From NCBI GenBank assembly GCA_963556195.1, contig OY744517.1:144938382-145002381 (forward strand): a stretch of DNA of 64,000 nucleotides, written 5' to 3'. Each line of letters opens with the position of its first letter. Within the stretch, counting starts at the first letter, position 1. This DNA comes from Sepiola atlantica. Taxonomy: Eukaryota > Mollusca > Cephalopoda > Sepiida > Sepiolidae. Shown piece after piece: positions 51,122 through 61,754 of the stretch. A program made the translations under genes and the position numbers. Below the pieces are notes generated by a model. It ran no database searches. It saw only the letters and a list, made by a program, of their open reading frames with translations, and was not told where the DNA came from.

Positions 51122-52340
51122 CTAGGGAGGTAGCGCTTGATATATCCAAAGCTATTGACAAGGTCTGGCATAAAGGTCTTATAAAAATGAATTCATATGG
51201 TATTACTGGACGAATATTTAATATAATTTGATTCTTTCCTATCCATAAATGCAGATGTACCCTAGGGATCGATCCTTGGACCTTTATTGTTCCTGATTTT
51301 TATAAACGACCTCCCTGATAACATTGTGTCTGAGATGAGTATATTTGCTGCAGACACCACGCTCTATTCTCGTCATGTGGGTAAAACAGATGGCACATAT
51401 AAGGCAATGGCTGAATCCTTAGAAAGTAATCTCCAGTCTGTAGTGGAATGGGGTCATAAATGGATGGTAACATTTAATGCTGCTAAGACAAAGCTCATTT
51501 CCTTCAACAACTACAAGAAACCTGTTCAACCACCGATTGCCATGGCAAATAACACCCTACCTGAGAGTCCAACGTTCAAACTTCTCAGCCTAACATTCAC
51601 AGGTAACATGAACTGGAACAAATACATAGAAGACATTGCCAAGGCTGCTGCAAAGAAAGTGGGCTCCTTCTACCATGCTAGAAAACTTCTCACACCTGAC
51701 AGTATCCTATATCTCTACAAATCCACCATCTGCCCATGCATGGAGTATTGTTGTCACATCTGGGCTGGTGCACCATCCACTAGTCTCTCCCTCTTAGACA
51801 AGGTCTAAAAAAGTCTCTAATCTAATAGGTCCCTCACTAGCCACCAAGCTCCAGCCCCTGTCCCCACGCCGCAATGTTGCAACTTGTGCTTGTTTTACAA
51901 GTACTTCAATGAAATTTGCTTCAATGAACTTGCTTCTCTGGTGCCCCCTCAACGTAAATACACTCAACCAACCCAACAATTAGCTAAATCCCATCCATTT
52001 AGTGGAGGTCTCCAGATGCTGCAGAGCCTAAAACTAGAATAGCTTCTTTCCTCGAGCTGCTAGCTTTTGGAACTTCCTCCCTGCTCTTTGTTTCCCCAAC
52101 TGTACCGACATGCAGAAATTTAAAACTAATGTGAATAAGCATCTCGCTGCACAGCTTCCAATTTAGGATGCTCCCCAAAACTTTCACCTTAATTCTCAGT
52201 AGCCCCTTATGTCTACAGTGGCAACTTGCCTTGTTTGGGGTGAACTAAGTTAAAAAAAACAAACGAATACTACAAATAATAAAAAAAAACATGTAAAATT
52301 CCACACTTACACCATATGCTACCCCCTCCCTCACCTCCCA

Positions 52341-53355
52341 AGTAAACAAGCTGAAAACTTGGCGGTAAAAATACAAAACATACAATTATTTTAAAAGTTA
52401 GTGGGGATTAGTTTCGCATATAAATTTAACATAAAATGATCGCTCACTTCCTGACCAAATAGCGTTTTTAAGGGCCTATAACCAAATATATTTTTAAAGG
52501 GAGATGAATTTCGCCTGTTTTCTTTTCATGTGTGTTGGGAGGGGGGGGGTAACAGATTTTGGGCATTTTTTTATGCTGAAAAAGTTAACATGTAATTAAA
52601 CGATAATTACTTTTCATTACTTAAAAAGATAGGTATTATGGTAAAACTGTAAGCCTTATACTAATTCATAATTGTAATAACATCAAACTCCAGTACAAAA
52701 AATAAGTTATAAAAAAGTCATGTCCTCCCTTAACCCTACCACTAACTCTAAATCTTGGTGGCAATACAAAAAAAATGGAATTTTTACTTGATTACTGAAA
52801 ACCATGAAATAATTCAAATAAAAAAAACAAACTTTTTTTTATTTAATTATTTTTAGGGTGCAATCATTTATATCGGTTTGAAATCGTCTAAATTACACTT
52901 CAAACGTCGTTTATGATCGTTGGTCAGGAATTCGGAATAGGAGTGTTTCAGCAAGATTGTCACGGGCAGAAATTAGGTACTACTCAAATACATCAGCACA
53001 AAAAACTCCAATAAAAACAGAAAAGATGCACGCGGCGTGGGTGTAAGGGGACCGTTAAAAGTCACCCTCCCTCAATAATTAGTTTTATTTATAACGTGTG
53101 TTAATGTACATTTTCAACAGAACACCTTAACACCCACATCTACAATTGATTTCCAGTAAATTACGATAATAAGGATAACAAAATAAAAATATAGTTGCAT
53201 GCCCATGAAAACGCTATCTGGTCAGGAAGTAGGTGATAATTTTACATTAAATTAATATGCGAAACTCATTTGTCACTCTAAATTCTAAAATATTTTTGTA
53301 CTTTATTTTTACAAAATTTTTCAGACTGCTCACATGTAATCACCATAAAAAGTAG
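52341..53355. mobile_element. Foldback element F1, copy 2
   Basis: Left arm 52341-52470 (AAAACTTGGCGGTAAAA, TTAGTTTCGCATATAAATTT, ACTTCCTGACCAAATAGCGT) and right arm 53207-53355 with complements (ACGCTATCTGGTCAGGAAGT, TTAATATGCGAAACTCATT, AAATTTTTCAGACTGCTCAC). Its arms are homologous to copy 1 at 40472-40936. The interior is about 735 bp, partly similar to copy 1 (GGGAGATGAATTTCGCCTG against GGGAGATAAATTCTGTGCG), so copy 1 may be an internal deletion. No transposase frame. Confidence 0.8.
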
Positions 53356-54384
53356 CGTCTCATTTTTCTTTTTGGGTGAACTAGCATATGTGTTAGGGTA
53401 GAATACCCCCCCCCCCCCAAAAAAAAAAACGCGAAAATAAAACAAGCAAAAAAGTGAATTTTTCTTTATTTTTTGTTTTTCTGTTATCGTTGCTTTTCGG
53501 CTGTTTCCGTAACTCGTTTAAACTGGGCAAAAATATGGGAGTCAGATTGGTACCTTATTCATAGATAGTCGAATGCAGAGTTCCCTTCTCTTGTCCAGTA
53601 GTCATCAAAATGAGGCCTTCATTCTTCCTATTGGAAAATTTATATATAAAAAAACTGGATCTTATCTTGTATTCGTACACACTGGATGACATAAAAAGTG
53701 AAGGAGTAAATAAAGTGCGAGTGATAGAAGTTGTGGGAAGAGGCGAATGATGTACATAATTATGAGAGGGTCACGGTAGTCTAGTCTTAAATACAAAACA
53801 AGCTACTTGTTTGTTTGCAATCAAAGTTGGAATAATAATTGTTTATGACTAATTGGAATTAGTAACCGTTGTATATGCAAGGTTATTGCATGTACACTTA
53901 CAGCCACTTCCGCAATCACTTGGAGATAAAGGCTGTGTGCATGTCAATGGTATTTTTGTGGTCTGAGTTTCAAAAGTTGAACAAAAGTAAAACTTTTGCT
54001 TCGCTCTCCCTAAAGTTCTCCTTTCTCAAAATAAGTTGATTGATGTAATTTTACTCAACTAACAATCGAATTGGTTAGGAGGACTAACGGCCTCTTCTCA
54101 CAGTTGTGGAGTCGGAGGTTTTGGAAAGAGTCAGTCTTTTTAATCTCCGAAGAATCAACAGTCGAAGTCGGATATTTTGGAATCCTAGAAGTCAAACCTT
54201 ATACCTTCCGACTCTGCAACTCTGCTACTTCTTATCAAAGCAGTCAGTGTTCGATTCTCACCATTCAGAAAATACCTACTTCGGAATGTTCTCCCAGTGT
54301 TTTACATTAATCTTCATTACAGACAAAATCTAAATATATAGAGGTGTGCATGATGCGTATTAAGTAACTTCACATGTTTATTAA
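53356..54384. other. Presumed intron, nothing recognised
   Basis: C and A runs at 53407-53430. Frames of 75-79 codons near 54071-54333 overlap each other and resemble nothing. GTGTTCGATTCTCACC (about 54247) looks like a pol III B box, but no A box lies at the right distance. Confidence 0.45.
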
Positions 54385-54860
54385 CATCCTCCACAGGAGG
54401 TTAGACACAAAGTCAGGTGGGTTTTGAAAAGCCAGCGCATTAGGTAAAGTGGTCTCAGGCCTACACACAATGCCTGAGCAGCTCCGACAGCATTCTCCTG
54501 TAGGGGCGCCTCAGGTGATTAACAATAAATTAACCCCTTTTCAAAGGACTGAACAGAACCGTACCTCAGCCCGACAGCAACAAAGTCACTGTCTGACTGA
54601 TTGTCGAGGACGTATCTCTTACTAATATGAATATCTACTTAAGCTGTGTGGCACGATCTGTTTTTTTTTAACCGGCTCAATTTTGTTGGTATTGTTTTCC
54701 CCCATTCTTTCTAGAATCTGGTACTTACAGGAAGGACCATGTGAAGGTTGCCAACAAGAAGTGTTACGGAATCGATTGGATTCGAACTTGGCACACCGTG
54801 GCCGTCAGTCCACGTCGCTATCCACATCACCTCCCGCATATTAATGAAGTGTTTCAGATA
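54385..54860 (-). mobile_element. tRNA-headed SINE (family S2)
   Basis: Read on the minus strand: an A-box-like TAGCGACGTGGACTGACGG and a B box GTTCGAATCC (about 54780-54825), a body with AGATACGTCCTCGAC (GATACGTCCTC also occurs in U2 snRNA) near 54610, then a 3' module (about 54397-54515) beginning CACCTGAGGCGCCCCTACAG and containing GCGCTGGCTTTTCAAAACCC. The tail is ATGTTAATAAA. The 3' module matches the one in the SINE at 48566-48885, though the heads differ. Confidence 0.65.
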
Positions 54861-55442
54861 AAATATAAATATGTACACGACTGCAGGGTACTTGTAATGA
54901 TTAGACACTCAGAGGATTTTGGTACTTTGACGGAGAATCCCGAACCATTTCCGGAAATGGTCGAAGCAGTTTATATATTCTAAAATTACATATACATACA
55001 TAGGTATGAATATTGAACAGTGATGTTCATTGAATACCTCTTCTCCAGTTAAAATGAATCGTTTACAATATATATTGAGGGGCGACATGAACGTCGAACC
55101 CAAAAGGATTTACGGATCAAACGAATCCCAGATTCTACTGGTCATATGACACGGCCAGTAATGACCCTTGGCTGACCTCATAAAAGTCAGAGAATTGAGA
55201 GATAAATCGAGTTGGACGCTTGTTGTTACGATAATCTGGGAGATTATGCAGTATAGTTTACAAGAAAAAAAAGGGGTGGAAAAAAACCAAACAAAACAAA
55301 TAGACAAGTAACTGTTACCAAACGCAAGAAAATGTACTTTACTACTTATCTGTATAATTTTCACGTGTCTACTGATTGTAAGATTTATTATCTATGCATT
55401 TGTTATCGCCACTTTTACTTAGTCAAGCAAGCGTGGTTTTCA
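54861..55442. other. Presumed intron, little recognised
   Basis: CCGGAAATGGTCGAAGCAGT near 54951 repeats the left end of the inverted-repeat element at 55443. No coding signal. Confidence 0.45.
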
Positions 55443-55857
55443 ACCGATTGCGATGTACGGAACAGACCGGAAATGGTCGAAGCAGTTTATGATTAGAAAG
55501 CCACGAAAAAAAGTAAAAAGGCAGACGACACTAAACATGCGAATGCAAAAAAAAAAAATGAATTTAACCGAGGTGACAGCAGCTATTAAATTCATTTTGG
55601 TTAGGGTTAGGGTAAAAACAAATAGCTTCTCAAAAAAACTAAAGTTAAAATAATTTCCTACCACCGAAATAGGAAAAATAAAATTGGTTCAGTTACTGAT
55701 TCCATACATATTGTGTTAATAATGGGTTTATGTAGGGGAAGGGGGAAGGTAGTAATTGACCCTAAATTCAAGTCAAGAAAAAAATGAAAAAGTTGTTTCA
55801 TTTAATGTATAATTTACTCGGCCATTTCCGGTCTGTTCCGTAAATCACAATCGGAAG
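55443..55857. mobile_element. Inverted-repeat (MITE-like) element F2
   Basis: Terminal arms of about 33 bp: the left begins CCGATTGCGATGTACGGAAC at 55443, and the right, ending TAAATCACAATCGG near 55857, is its complement with three mismatches. CGGAACAGACCGGAAATGG is exact in both. Interior about 350 bp, with a frame of 66 codons rich in Lys and no recognised domain. Confidence 0.65.
55600..55613 (+). repeat. Short TTAGGG-type repeat
   Basis: GGTTAGGGTTAGGG, just over two TTAGGG units inside element F2. Far too short for a telomere. Confidence 0.7.
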
Positions 55858-55984
55858 CATTTATGTCGATACGGGTCATGTTCTGTAGAAGTACCCAAAA
55901 TCGAATCATTTTACTTCTGCTGTAGGTTGTAAATCGGATTACTTTTTACATTGTTACATTTTACCATTTATTTTCAACTGAGTT

Positions 55985-56262
55985 CAATTCGGATTATTCA
56001 GACTCCTATTCTCTACTTGCTTGTTATATTGGCAACGTTTCGGCCGATGTAACCTCCAATCTCATTTAGGTGCATCTTTCCAAACTTGGAAACCTTCTAC
56101 TTAAACTTTGGAATATTTGTATTTGGATTATTCGGACCACTATTCTCATCTTGGTTGTTATATTCACAATATTTTGGCCGACGTAACTTCTAACCTTCTT
56201 CAAGTGTGTCTTGTCGAACTTTAGAAATTGTACGAAATTTTGAACAGAACCTGTTATTTTAT
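55985..56262 (+). repeat. Dispersed repeat R2, two tandem copies (b and c)
   Basis: TCGGATTATTCAGACTCC to TTTCGGCCGATGTAACCTCC, then about 135 bp later TTGGATTATTCGGACCAC to TTTTGGCCGACGTAACTTC. Each continues with a GTGxxTCTT-type segment and ends in an AATTT/TTT(G)AAC tract. Copy a is at 46291 and an inverted piece is near 47128. Confidence 0.65.
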
Positions 56263-56264
56263 CC

Positions 56265-56402
56265 GCGGGAGTAGATTGTTCTCATTCCATCAGCCATGAC
56301 CAAGTAGAAGTGTTAATTATGTTTTTCTTAGCTGTTTATCACCTGCAGTAAGGATCAAGCCATCAACCCCCTAGAAGACTCAAACTGATTGTTAACGCCA
56401 TT
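56265..56402 (-). mobile_element. tRNA-like SINE (family S1), copy 2
   Basis: Minus-strand copy of 46598-46770: GGCGTTAACAATCAGTTTG, GTCTTCTAGGGGGTTGATGG, CTTGATCCTTACTGCAGGTG, then GCTGATGGAATGAGAACAAT. It abuts R2 copy c. The A-box part is missing, so the copy is 5'-truncated. Confidence 0.6.
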
Positions 56403-57640
56403 TCGAAAAAATAAAATAATTCTTGAAATAAAATTATTTAAAATTTTTCATCTTTCGAGAAAAGATAGATCTTGCTATTTTGACAACAAAATCTGGTCGA
56501 CCAAGAGAAATTGAATTTCGAATAAAATAATTTTGTCAAACGTCTCTAAAGGTTTTAAAACATCGACCACAACTTTTGTAGAAACATTCCATGGTACTTG
56601 TCCAGAATAGACTTCCAAGAATTTAAATGTGATTCTCGAATTTTGACGACAAATTCCGAACTTGGCCGAGTATGCAGACAACAAATAAAAAAGGCGGTTA
56701 CAGTAGGCAGTTTGTTTTCGCAGAATTTTTATTTGTACCCACTTTCGGATAGCATCACTCGCCTAATATTTCGTAAATATACCTAATTCTAATGTGTCTG
56801 TCTCCATCGTCCATTTGCAGTCTTCCTTCCCCTATAAAAAACACTAACCTGAACCACTTACCAGGTTGCAACAGACTCCCCCCCCCCCTCCTCGAAAAAA
56901 AAAAAAAGACCGAAAGAATAATAAATATATAAAAAAAGTTATCGACCTCTGTCCTCAATACTTAAAAAAATAAAACTATAAAAACATTGCTGTCTTCTAT
57001 GCAATCCAGAAAAAATACACAAGTTTTGTTCGCCGAGCGTCTGGAGTGCAACGTACATCAAGACTCGGGAATTTCCGTAAGTAATAACATTCTTTGGAGG
57101 TCTATCCTGCAAAAGCACCCATTCAATTCCAATCAGAACCCCAATCAGAACCCCAATCAATTGTTTTGAAAATAAAATGTGTCAATTACACATTCTTAGA
57201 ATCCTAAAGAAAAGAAGTTTTCCACTTGTATTTTCTTGGCGTTCTAAACGAATGTTGAACCCAAATATGGCCGATTTACTACTCGGCTGAGGAGGATCTG
57301 TTTCTTAGTTACTTAAGTTTGATATGGAGCTCATGTTTCGCCCCATGCCTTTATTGCGCCCCCCCCCCCCCACCCCACTCCGGAATCATGATCACAAGTG
57401 CTGAAATTGTCAAGCTTGTTGTGGCAGAGCAATATGAGACTTTGGCCAATACAACGTGTGGGGGCTAACTTGACTCACATTGGGCGAATGTTGTCAAAAG
57501 AACACATTTACGACGACGATGTAAATAAAACTTTAAACTTTTAACCATAAAATCCTTGCAGTATTTATAATTGAGTCTGATTGAAATTTCACCTTTTTAT
57601 CGCGATAGAAGTACATAGAGAGAAAAAAAGCTGGTGAAAG
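56403..57640. other. Presumed intron, nothing recognised
   Basis: C runs at 56880 and 57360, and a small tandem AATCAGAACCCC near 57132-57156. Frames of 60-73 codons show no domain. Confidence 0.45.
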
Positions 57641-57869
57641 TTATGATTCGATGCTGAATTTCACTTTCGGTTGCCGCCCCCATGTTAAGAATAGCTTTCT
57701 AAATAATAACGCTATTATTTAGAAAGCCATTCTTAACTTAGGGATGAGTGGGGGCTTTGTTGGAACTATTCTGTACTTTCACCTAACAATTTAATAAAGA
57801 AAAGATACTGTAAAAATTTAATTCAAAACGAGTCAGCAACCGGAAGTGAAATTCAGCATCGAATCGTAA
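57641..57869. mobile_element. Nested hairpin element F3
   Basis: Outer arms 57641-57674 and 57836-57869 (GATTCGATGCTGAATTTCAC and its complement; 34 bp, two mismatches). Inside lies a second hairpin, 57684-57708 and 57713-57737 (25 bp, one mismatch, 4-base loop). No coding. It fits a MITE or foldback element. Confidence 0.7.
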
Positions 57870-59032
57870 CTCTTACCAAAGGGCTTTTAAAAATGTGTGG
57901 TTTAGCGGCAGTTTTGCCATAAATGTCATTTAATCACAGTGGGATTTAATTTACCACTCAAACATATAATAAAAAAACAAAACTCTAAATTTAACGTAAC
58001 TTGAATTCAATTATTTACGTTTAAGGAATGTCCCATTTCATTATTTAATTTTACGGCACTTTAACTTTTGACATATCATAAAAGGTAAACTGATCTCCAA
58101 AAATGTTGATTAATATTTCACTCTATTGGCCACTTTCTAAATCTATTTGCAATTAAAACCACATGAGCGACCAGAGTGCTTATGTATTTAGTTCCATTGG
58201 TCACAGCATTAAGTCCATCTCCATTTCCCTTGCGCTCCTGTCGCCATTCTCCATGTTGGTCCCATTTTCTATTATTTCACTCTTCTCCATCATCTATCGA
58301 GATAAGGAAACTGGATCTTGCTTAGTGGATTGGTAGGAGAAAAGGAATAGGGGTAGTAGTAGTCGTAGCAGACGTGCAAGAGAAGGAGAGTAAGAGGATG
58401 ACAAAAAATAAATGACATAAATAAAAAAAAGAAAAACTTGAAAATTACAGAACATTATAAAAATGGTAATATAGGGTTCAGGGCTAGGCGCAGAAGTAAA
58501 CATGGATCCTTATTCATTACCACCGAGTGACACTTATTAAATGAAAGATCCTCTTAATGGCTTTCTACATGTTGTAAGCGCTTAGCAACTGTATGTGCCC
58601 ATCGATGGTCGAACCATGCAATTTGTTCGCGTCCATTTTAAAAACAAATGTTTGTTTGTTCAAATTACTTTGTATTGCTTACAGGTTATTCAAAAACAAA
58701 AAAAAATAGGCATAATTTAAAAAAAATAAGTAAAAAAAAATAGGCAAAACAATTTTTTTTTTAATCTTTTATTTTTTTTTTTAGAATGAAATATACGCTG
58801 ACTCATGGGGACTGAAATGACCTTTCCCAAATTCTGATTGCTTTGTTTTTAAAATATATTTATATTTTATTCTTCAGAGTTGTAAAGAATTTAAAAAAAA
58901 AAGCAATGGTTTTGCCTATTTTTTATTTTTTAAACTATGCTCTTTTTTGTTTAAATGTTTTTATCAAATTATTAATTAAAAAAAATATGATTTTGAAAGT
59001 TTAATATAATTTTCCATTTCTCCCTCTGTGTA
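57870..59032. other. Presumed intron, low-complexity A/T
   Basis: A/T-rich. A weak inverted repeat (AAAAAAATAGGCAAAACAAT near 58733 and TGGTTTTGCCTATTTTTTA near 58908) brackets about 160 bp. No gene seen. Confidence 0.45.
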
Positions 59033-59310
59033 CGTAAAACTAACCGGAATTTCCATGAGCAAAGTTTCTTTCCGAGAACTGCCCGTCTGTGGAACACAGT
59101 ACCATGGGGCTGCTTCCCGGCTGACTACAACATTGCCGTTTTCAAGTCCGATGTGAACGAATTCTTGTTGGGCCGTCCTCTTAAATAATCAATTTCTGAC
59201 CAGTTACAACCATCGTTACAAATCCCCTGTTTCACCGTCCACTTGACAAACTACATAACCCCCATCATCGAGTGGCTTTTGGGCCTTGATAAGTTGTGAC
59301 TCGTTAGTAA
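59033..59310 (+). pseudogene. Non-LTR retrotransposon 3' fragment (second type)
   Basis: The plus strand reads NFHEQSFFPRTARLWNTVPW, then CFPADYNIAVFKSDVNEFLL and a stop at about 59186, the usual end of CR1/L2-like reverse transcriptase proteins (R.LWN.LP...FK..V..FL). A short 3' UTR ends in AAAAAAAAGAAAAAAA-like sequence near 59325. All upstream RT is missing (5' truncation). It is unlike the LINE at 48330. Confidence 0.75.
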
Positions 59311-59327
59311 AAAAAAGAAAAAAATTA

Positions 59328-59490
59328 CAGTATCATTTCGTCATTAAATTATTAATTGAACCAAATTGTTATAAAACTATAACTAATTGTTGTTAAGGTA
59401 ATGTTTAATCTCTATTTATAAAATAGCTTCCCAAACATTCAATCTTTTAATGCATGAGGATTTGCTAAGAATTTTAAAGTTACTTGTTTC
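59328..59490 (+). repeat. Dispersed repeat R1, copy 3 (partial)
   Basis: CAGTATCATTTCGTCATTAA to ATTTGCTAAGAATTTTAAAG matches 39885-40050 (CGGTATCGTTTGATCATTAA to TTTGTTAAGAAACTAAG) with indels. Confidence 0.6.
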
Positions 59491-60396
59491 TTGTATAGTG
59501 AAAACATGTGTCGAGGGATAGTCTTATGAGTTGAAATTTTTTTTCATCATTTTGACTTGTCCCGTCTTTACTCCTTTATTTGTATGAATCAGTGAAGCTT
59601 CCTTTTCTACGGTCATTTTCTGTACATAAAACAGAAATGAATGCAAACAATCTCGTTCAGTTCGGCACAGCCTACAATCTGCTGAGAATGAATTGAAATT
59701 GAAATACCTCAAACAAGGATGAGCAACCACCTAAATAGGTATAAAATTAAAGTCCCCCTTTCAGTCTCTGGACAACGGAGAAGTCTATAGTGGAGCAAGA
59801 CTTGCACAATAATCAACCACACTTCTTCTGAACTAACCATCATCGCTAGATTCCAGTGGCAAGTAGAATACCAGGATAATCTGAAACAATGCCAGGTTAA
59901 GTAGAGAATCCCAGAATGAATTTCAGGATTTTTCTTTCTCCTAAACTAGTTACGCAACAGAGGGATTGGGTCTAGTCTACCCTACTATTTAATCGATAGT
60001 TGGAAGAAGGATACATGGATTCATATTTTTCCAAAGGGTATTAATGAAATTGATTCCGTAGCACTGGTAGAACTGGTACTCGACTCGCTAACCCCACAGT
60101 CCACACATGTAGCCATTACGCCACACCAGTGCACTTCCATAGTTATCAAATACCTACCTTTTAATTAAGAAAATCAAAGGGCAACCAAATAAGTATCATA
60201 TACTTATTGACTTCACGGAGAACTCTGACCCCACCTCCTCACGGCAAGACAAAGTCAAAACCCTATTATTAGCATAGAGGACAGTAAAGAAGACGGAAAT
60301 TGGAAAGAACGTTCAAAGTTAACCTGCAAAGAGACGCGGTGGATAAAAAAGACATACTTAACGTATAAGAAAAGTAAAATGACAAAAATGTAAAGT
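59491..60396. other. Presumed intron, possible degraded tRNA-like sequence
   Basis: At about 60040-60140 the minus strand reads GTGGCGTAATGGCTACATG followed by GGGTTAGCGAGTCGAG, somewhat like a tRNA-derived head but without a clear B box. Otherwise nothing recognised. Confidence 0.35.
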
Positions 60397-60430
60397 TACT
60401 AATAGGCCTAGCCGGTGTTGCCCAGGGACC
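60397..60430 (+). repeat. Diverged copy of the core 3' hairpin motif
   Basis: TAGGCCTAGCCGGTGTTGCC then CAGGGACC parallels GACTAGCGGGGCTACCCGGC then GTTGCTCGGGGTC of core1/core2. A widespread repeat end, not a gene. Confidence 0.4.
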
Positions 60431-60539
60431 TAATTTCTGTAAAGTTCAGAGATTACAGTAAAAGAAGAGCGTCGAAACAATCTGTAATATTTTAATTTTA
60501 AAGTTTAAGTTCATTTTAGGATAAAATCAGAGTAAAAAT

Positions 60540-60612
60540 ATTTATGCCGAGGTGAGGTTTGAACTCATAACGTCTGCTTATAAGTATGGCCTGCGAACTG
60601 ATTGAGCCACAA
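60540..60612 (-). mobile_element. tRNA-derived SINE head (family S3)
   Basis: Minus strand: GTGGCTCAATCAGTTCGC (A-box-like) then GAGTTCAAACCTCACC (B box), about 45 bases apart as in a tRNA. No acceptor stem pairing or anticodon was established, so a SINE head rather than a functional tRNA gene is preferred. Confidence 0.5.
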
Positions 60613-60679
60613 AATCAACTCTCTTTTTCTCTCACAGTCGGATATTAGCTGAAACAACAATAGGCAGAATTCTTTTTGT

Positions 60680-61650
60680 TCTCTCTCTCCGTCCCTCCCT
60701 CTCCCCCTCTCACTCTTTCCTTTTTTCTCTCTCTCACTCTTTCCTTTTTTCTCTCTCTTACTCTTTCCTTTTTTCTCTCTCTCATTCTTTTCTTTTTTTT
60801 CTCTCTCTCACTCTTTCCTTTTTTTCTTCATCTCACTCTTTCCTTTTTTTTCTCTCTCTCACTCTTTCCTTTTTTTTCTCTCTCTCACTCTTTCCTTTTT
60901 TTTCTCTCTCTCACTCTTTCCTTTTTTTTCTCTCTCTCACTCTTTCCTTTTTTTTCTCTCTCTCATTCTTTTCTTTTTTTCTCTCTCTCATTCTTTTCTT
61001 TTTTTTCTCTCTCTCATTCTTTTCTTTTTTTTCTCTCTCTCACTCTTTCCTTTTTTTTCTCTCTCACTCACTCTTTCCTTTTTTTTCTCTCTCACTCACT
61101 CTTTCCTTTTTTTTTCTCTCACTCACTCTTTCCTTTTTTTTTCTCTCACTCACTCTTCCTTTTTTTTTCTCTCACTCACTCTTCCTTTTTTTTTCTCTCA
61201 CTCACTCTTTCCTTTTTTTTTTCTCTCACTCACTCTTTCCTTTTTTTTTTCTCTCACTCACTCTTTCCTTTTTTTTTTTCTCTCACTCACTCTTTCCTTT
61301 TTTTTTTTCTCTCACTCACTCTTTCCTTTTTTTTTTCTCTCACTCACTCTTTCCTTTTTTTTTTCTCACTCACTCTTTCCTTTTTTTTTTTCTCTCACTC
61401 ACTCTTTCCTTTTTTTTTTCTCTCACTCTTTCCTTTTTTTTTTCTCTCACTCACTCTTTCCTTTTTTTTTTTCTCTCACTCACTCTTTCCTTTTTTTTTT
61501 CTCTCACTCACTCTTTCCTTTTTTTTTTTCTCTCACTCACTCTTTCCTTTTTTTTTTTCTCTCACTCACTCTTTCCTTTTTTTTTTTTCTCTCACTCACT
61601 CTTTCCTTTTTTTTTCTCTCACTCACTCTTTCCTTTTTTCTCTCTTATAG
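60680..61650 (+). repeat. CT-rich minisatellite
   Basis: About 40 units of CTCTCTCACTCTTTCC plus a T run (6-12), later units CTCTCACTCACTCTTTCC; length varies mainly in the T run. Its open frame of 324 codons (repeated SLTHSFLFF) is a composition effect. Confidence 0.93.
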
Positions 61651-61754
61651 ATCTATTTATGTAGCTTGTTTGTAAGAAAGTTATTAATCACAATTCTTTA
61701 AACAGCCTCAAAGAAAAAATGAAAGCTCTTTTGTCTAATAAAGACATGTGTTGC

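Larger units (their letters stand above)
48330..52262 (+). pseudogene. Non-LTR retrotransposon (AP endonuclease + RT), interrupted
   Basis: Plus-strand LINE remnant of Jockey/CR1-like type. The endonuclease starts near 48334 (LKLAFTNIRGLRTNI) with ALSETNL near 48424; after an inserted SINE it resumes at about 48895 (HKLKSDDQGYMCFRL) and reaches PSDWLG and AGNSTYSFSIVHSLSQ. RT parts are LDTSKACGSDLI (about 49630), SEDRTDSQNYRSISLLS (about 49790) and DHQYGLKQARSTADIL (about 49920). After a 1.1-kb insertion it continues with ALDISKAIDKVWHKGL (51132), GSILGPLLFLIFINDLP and IFAADTT (about 51345), then WMVTFNAAKTKLISF and MEYCCHIWAGAP. The catalytic FADD is FAAD, a stop precedes GSILGP, and about 25 residues before it are missing. 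The 3' end is an A-rich tract near 52262. Confidence 0.9.

Noticed and set aside
54071..54333. Overlapping 75-79-codon frames
   Set aside because: Two frames over the same bases, no domain, in a presumed intron.
55600..55613. Telomere (TTAGGG)
   Set aside because: Only about two units, inside an inverted-repeat element.
60540..60612. Functional tRNA gene
   Set aside because: A- and B-box-like strings exist but no acceptor stem or anticodon loop could be drawn; a SINE head is more likely.
60676..61650. 324-codon open frame rich in Ser, Leu and Phe
   Set aside because: Pure CT-rich minisatellite translation; no start context or domain.
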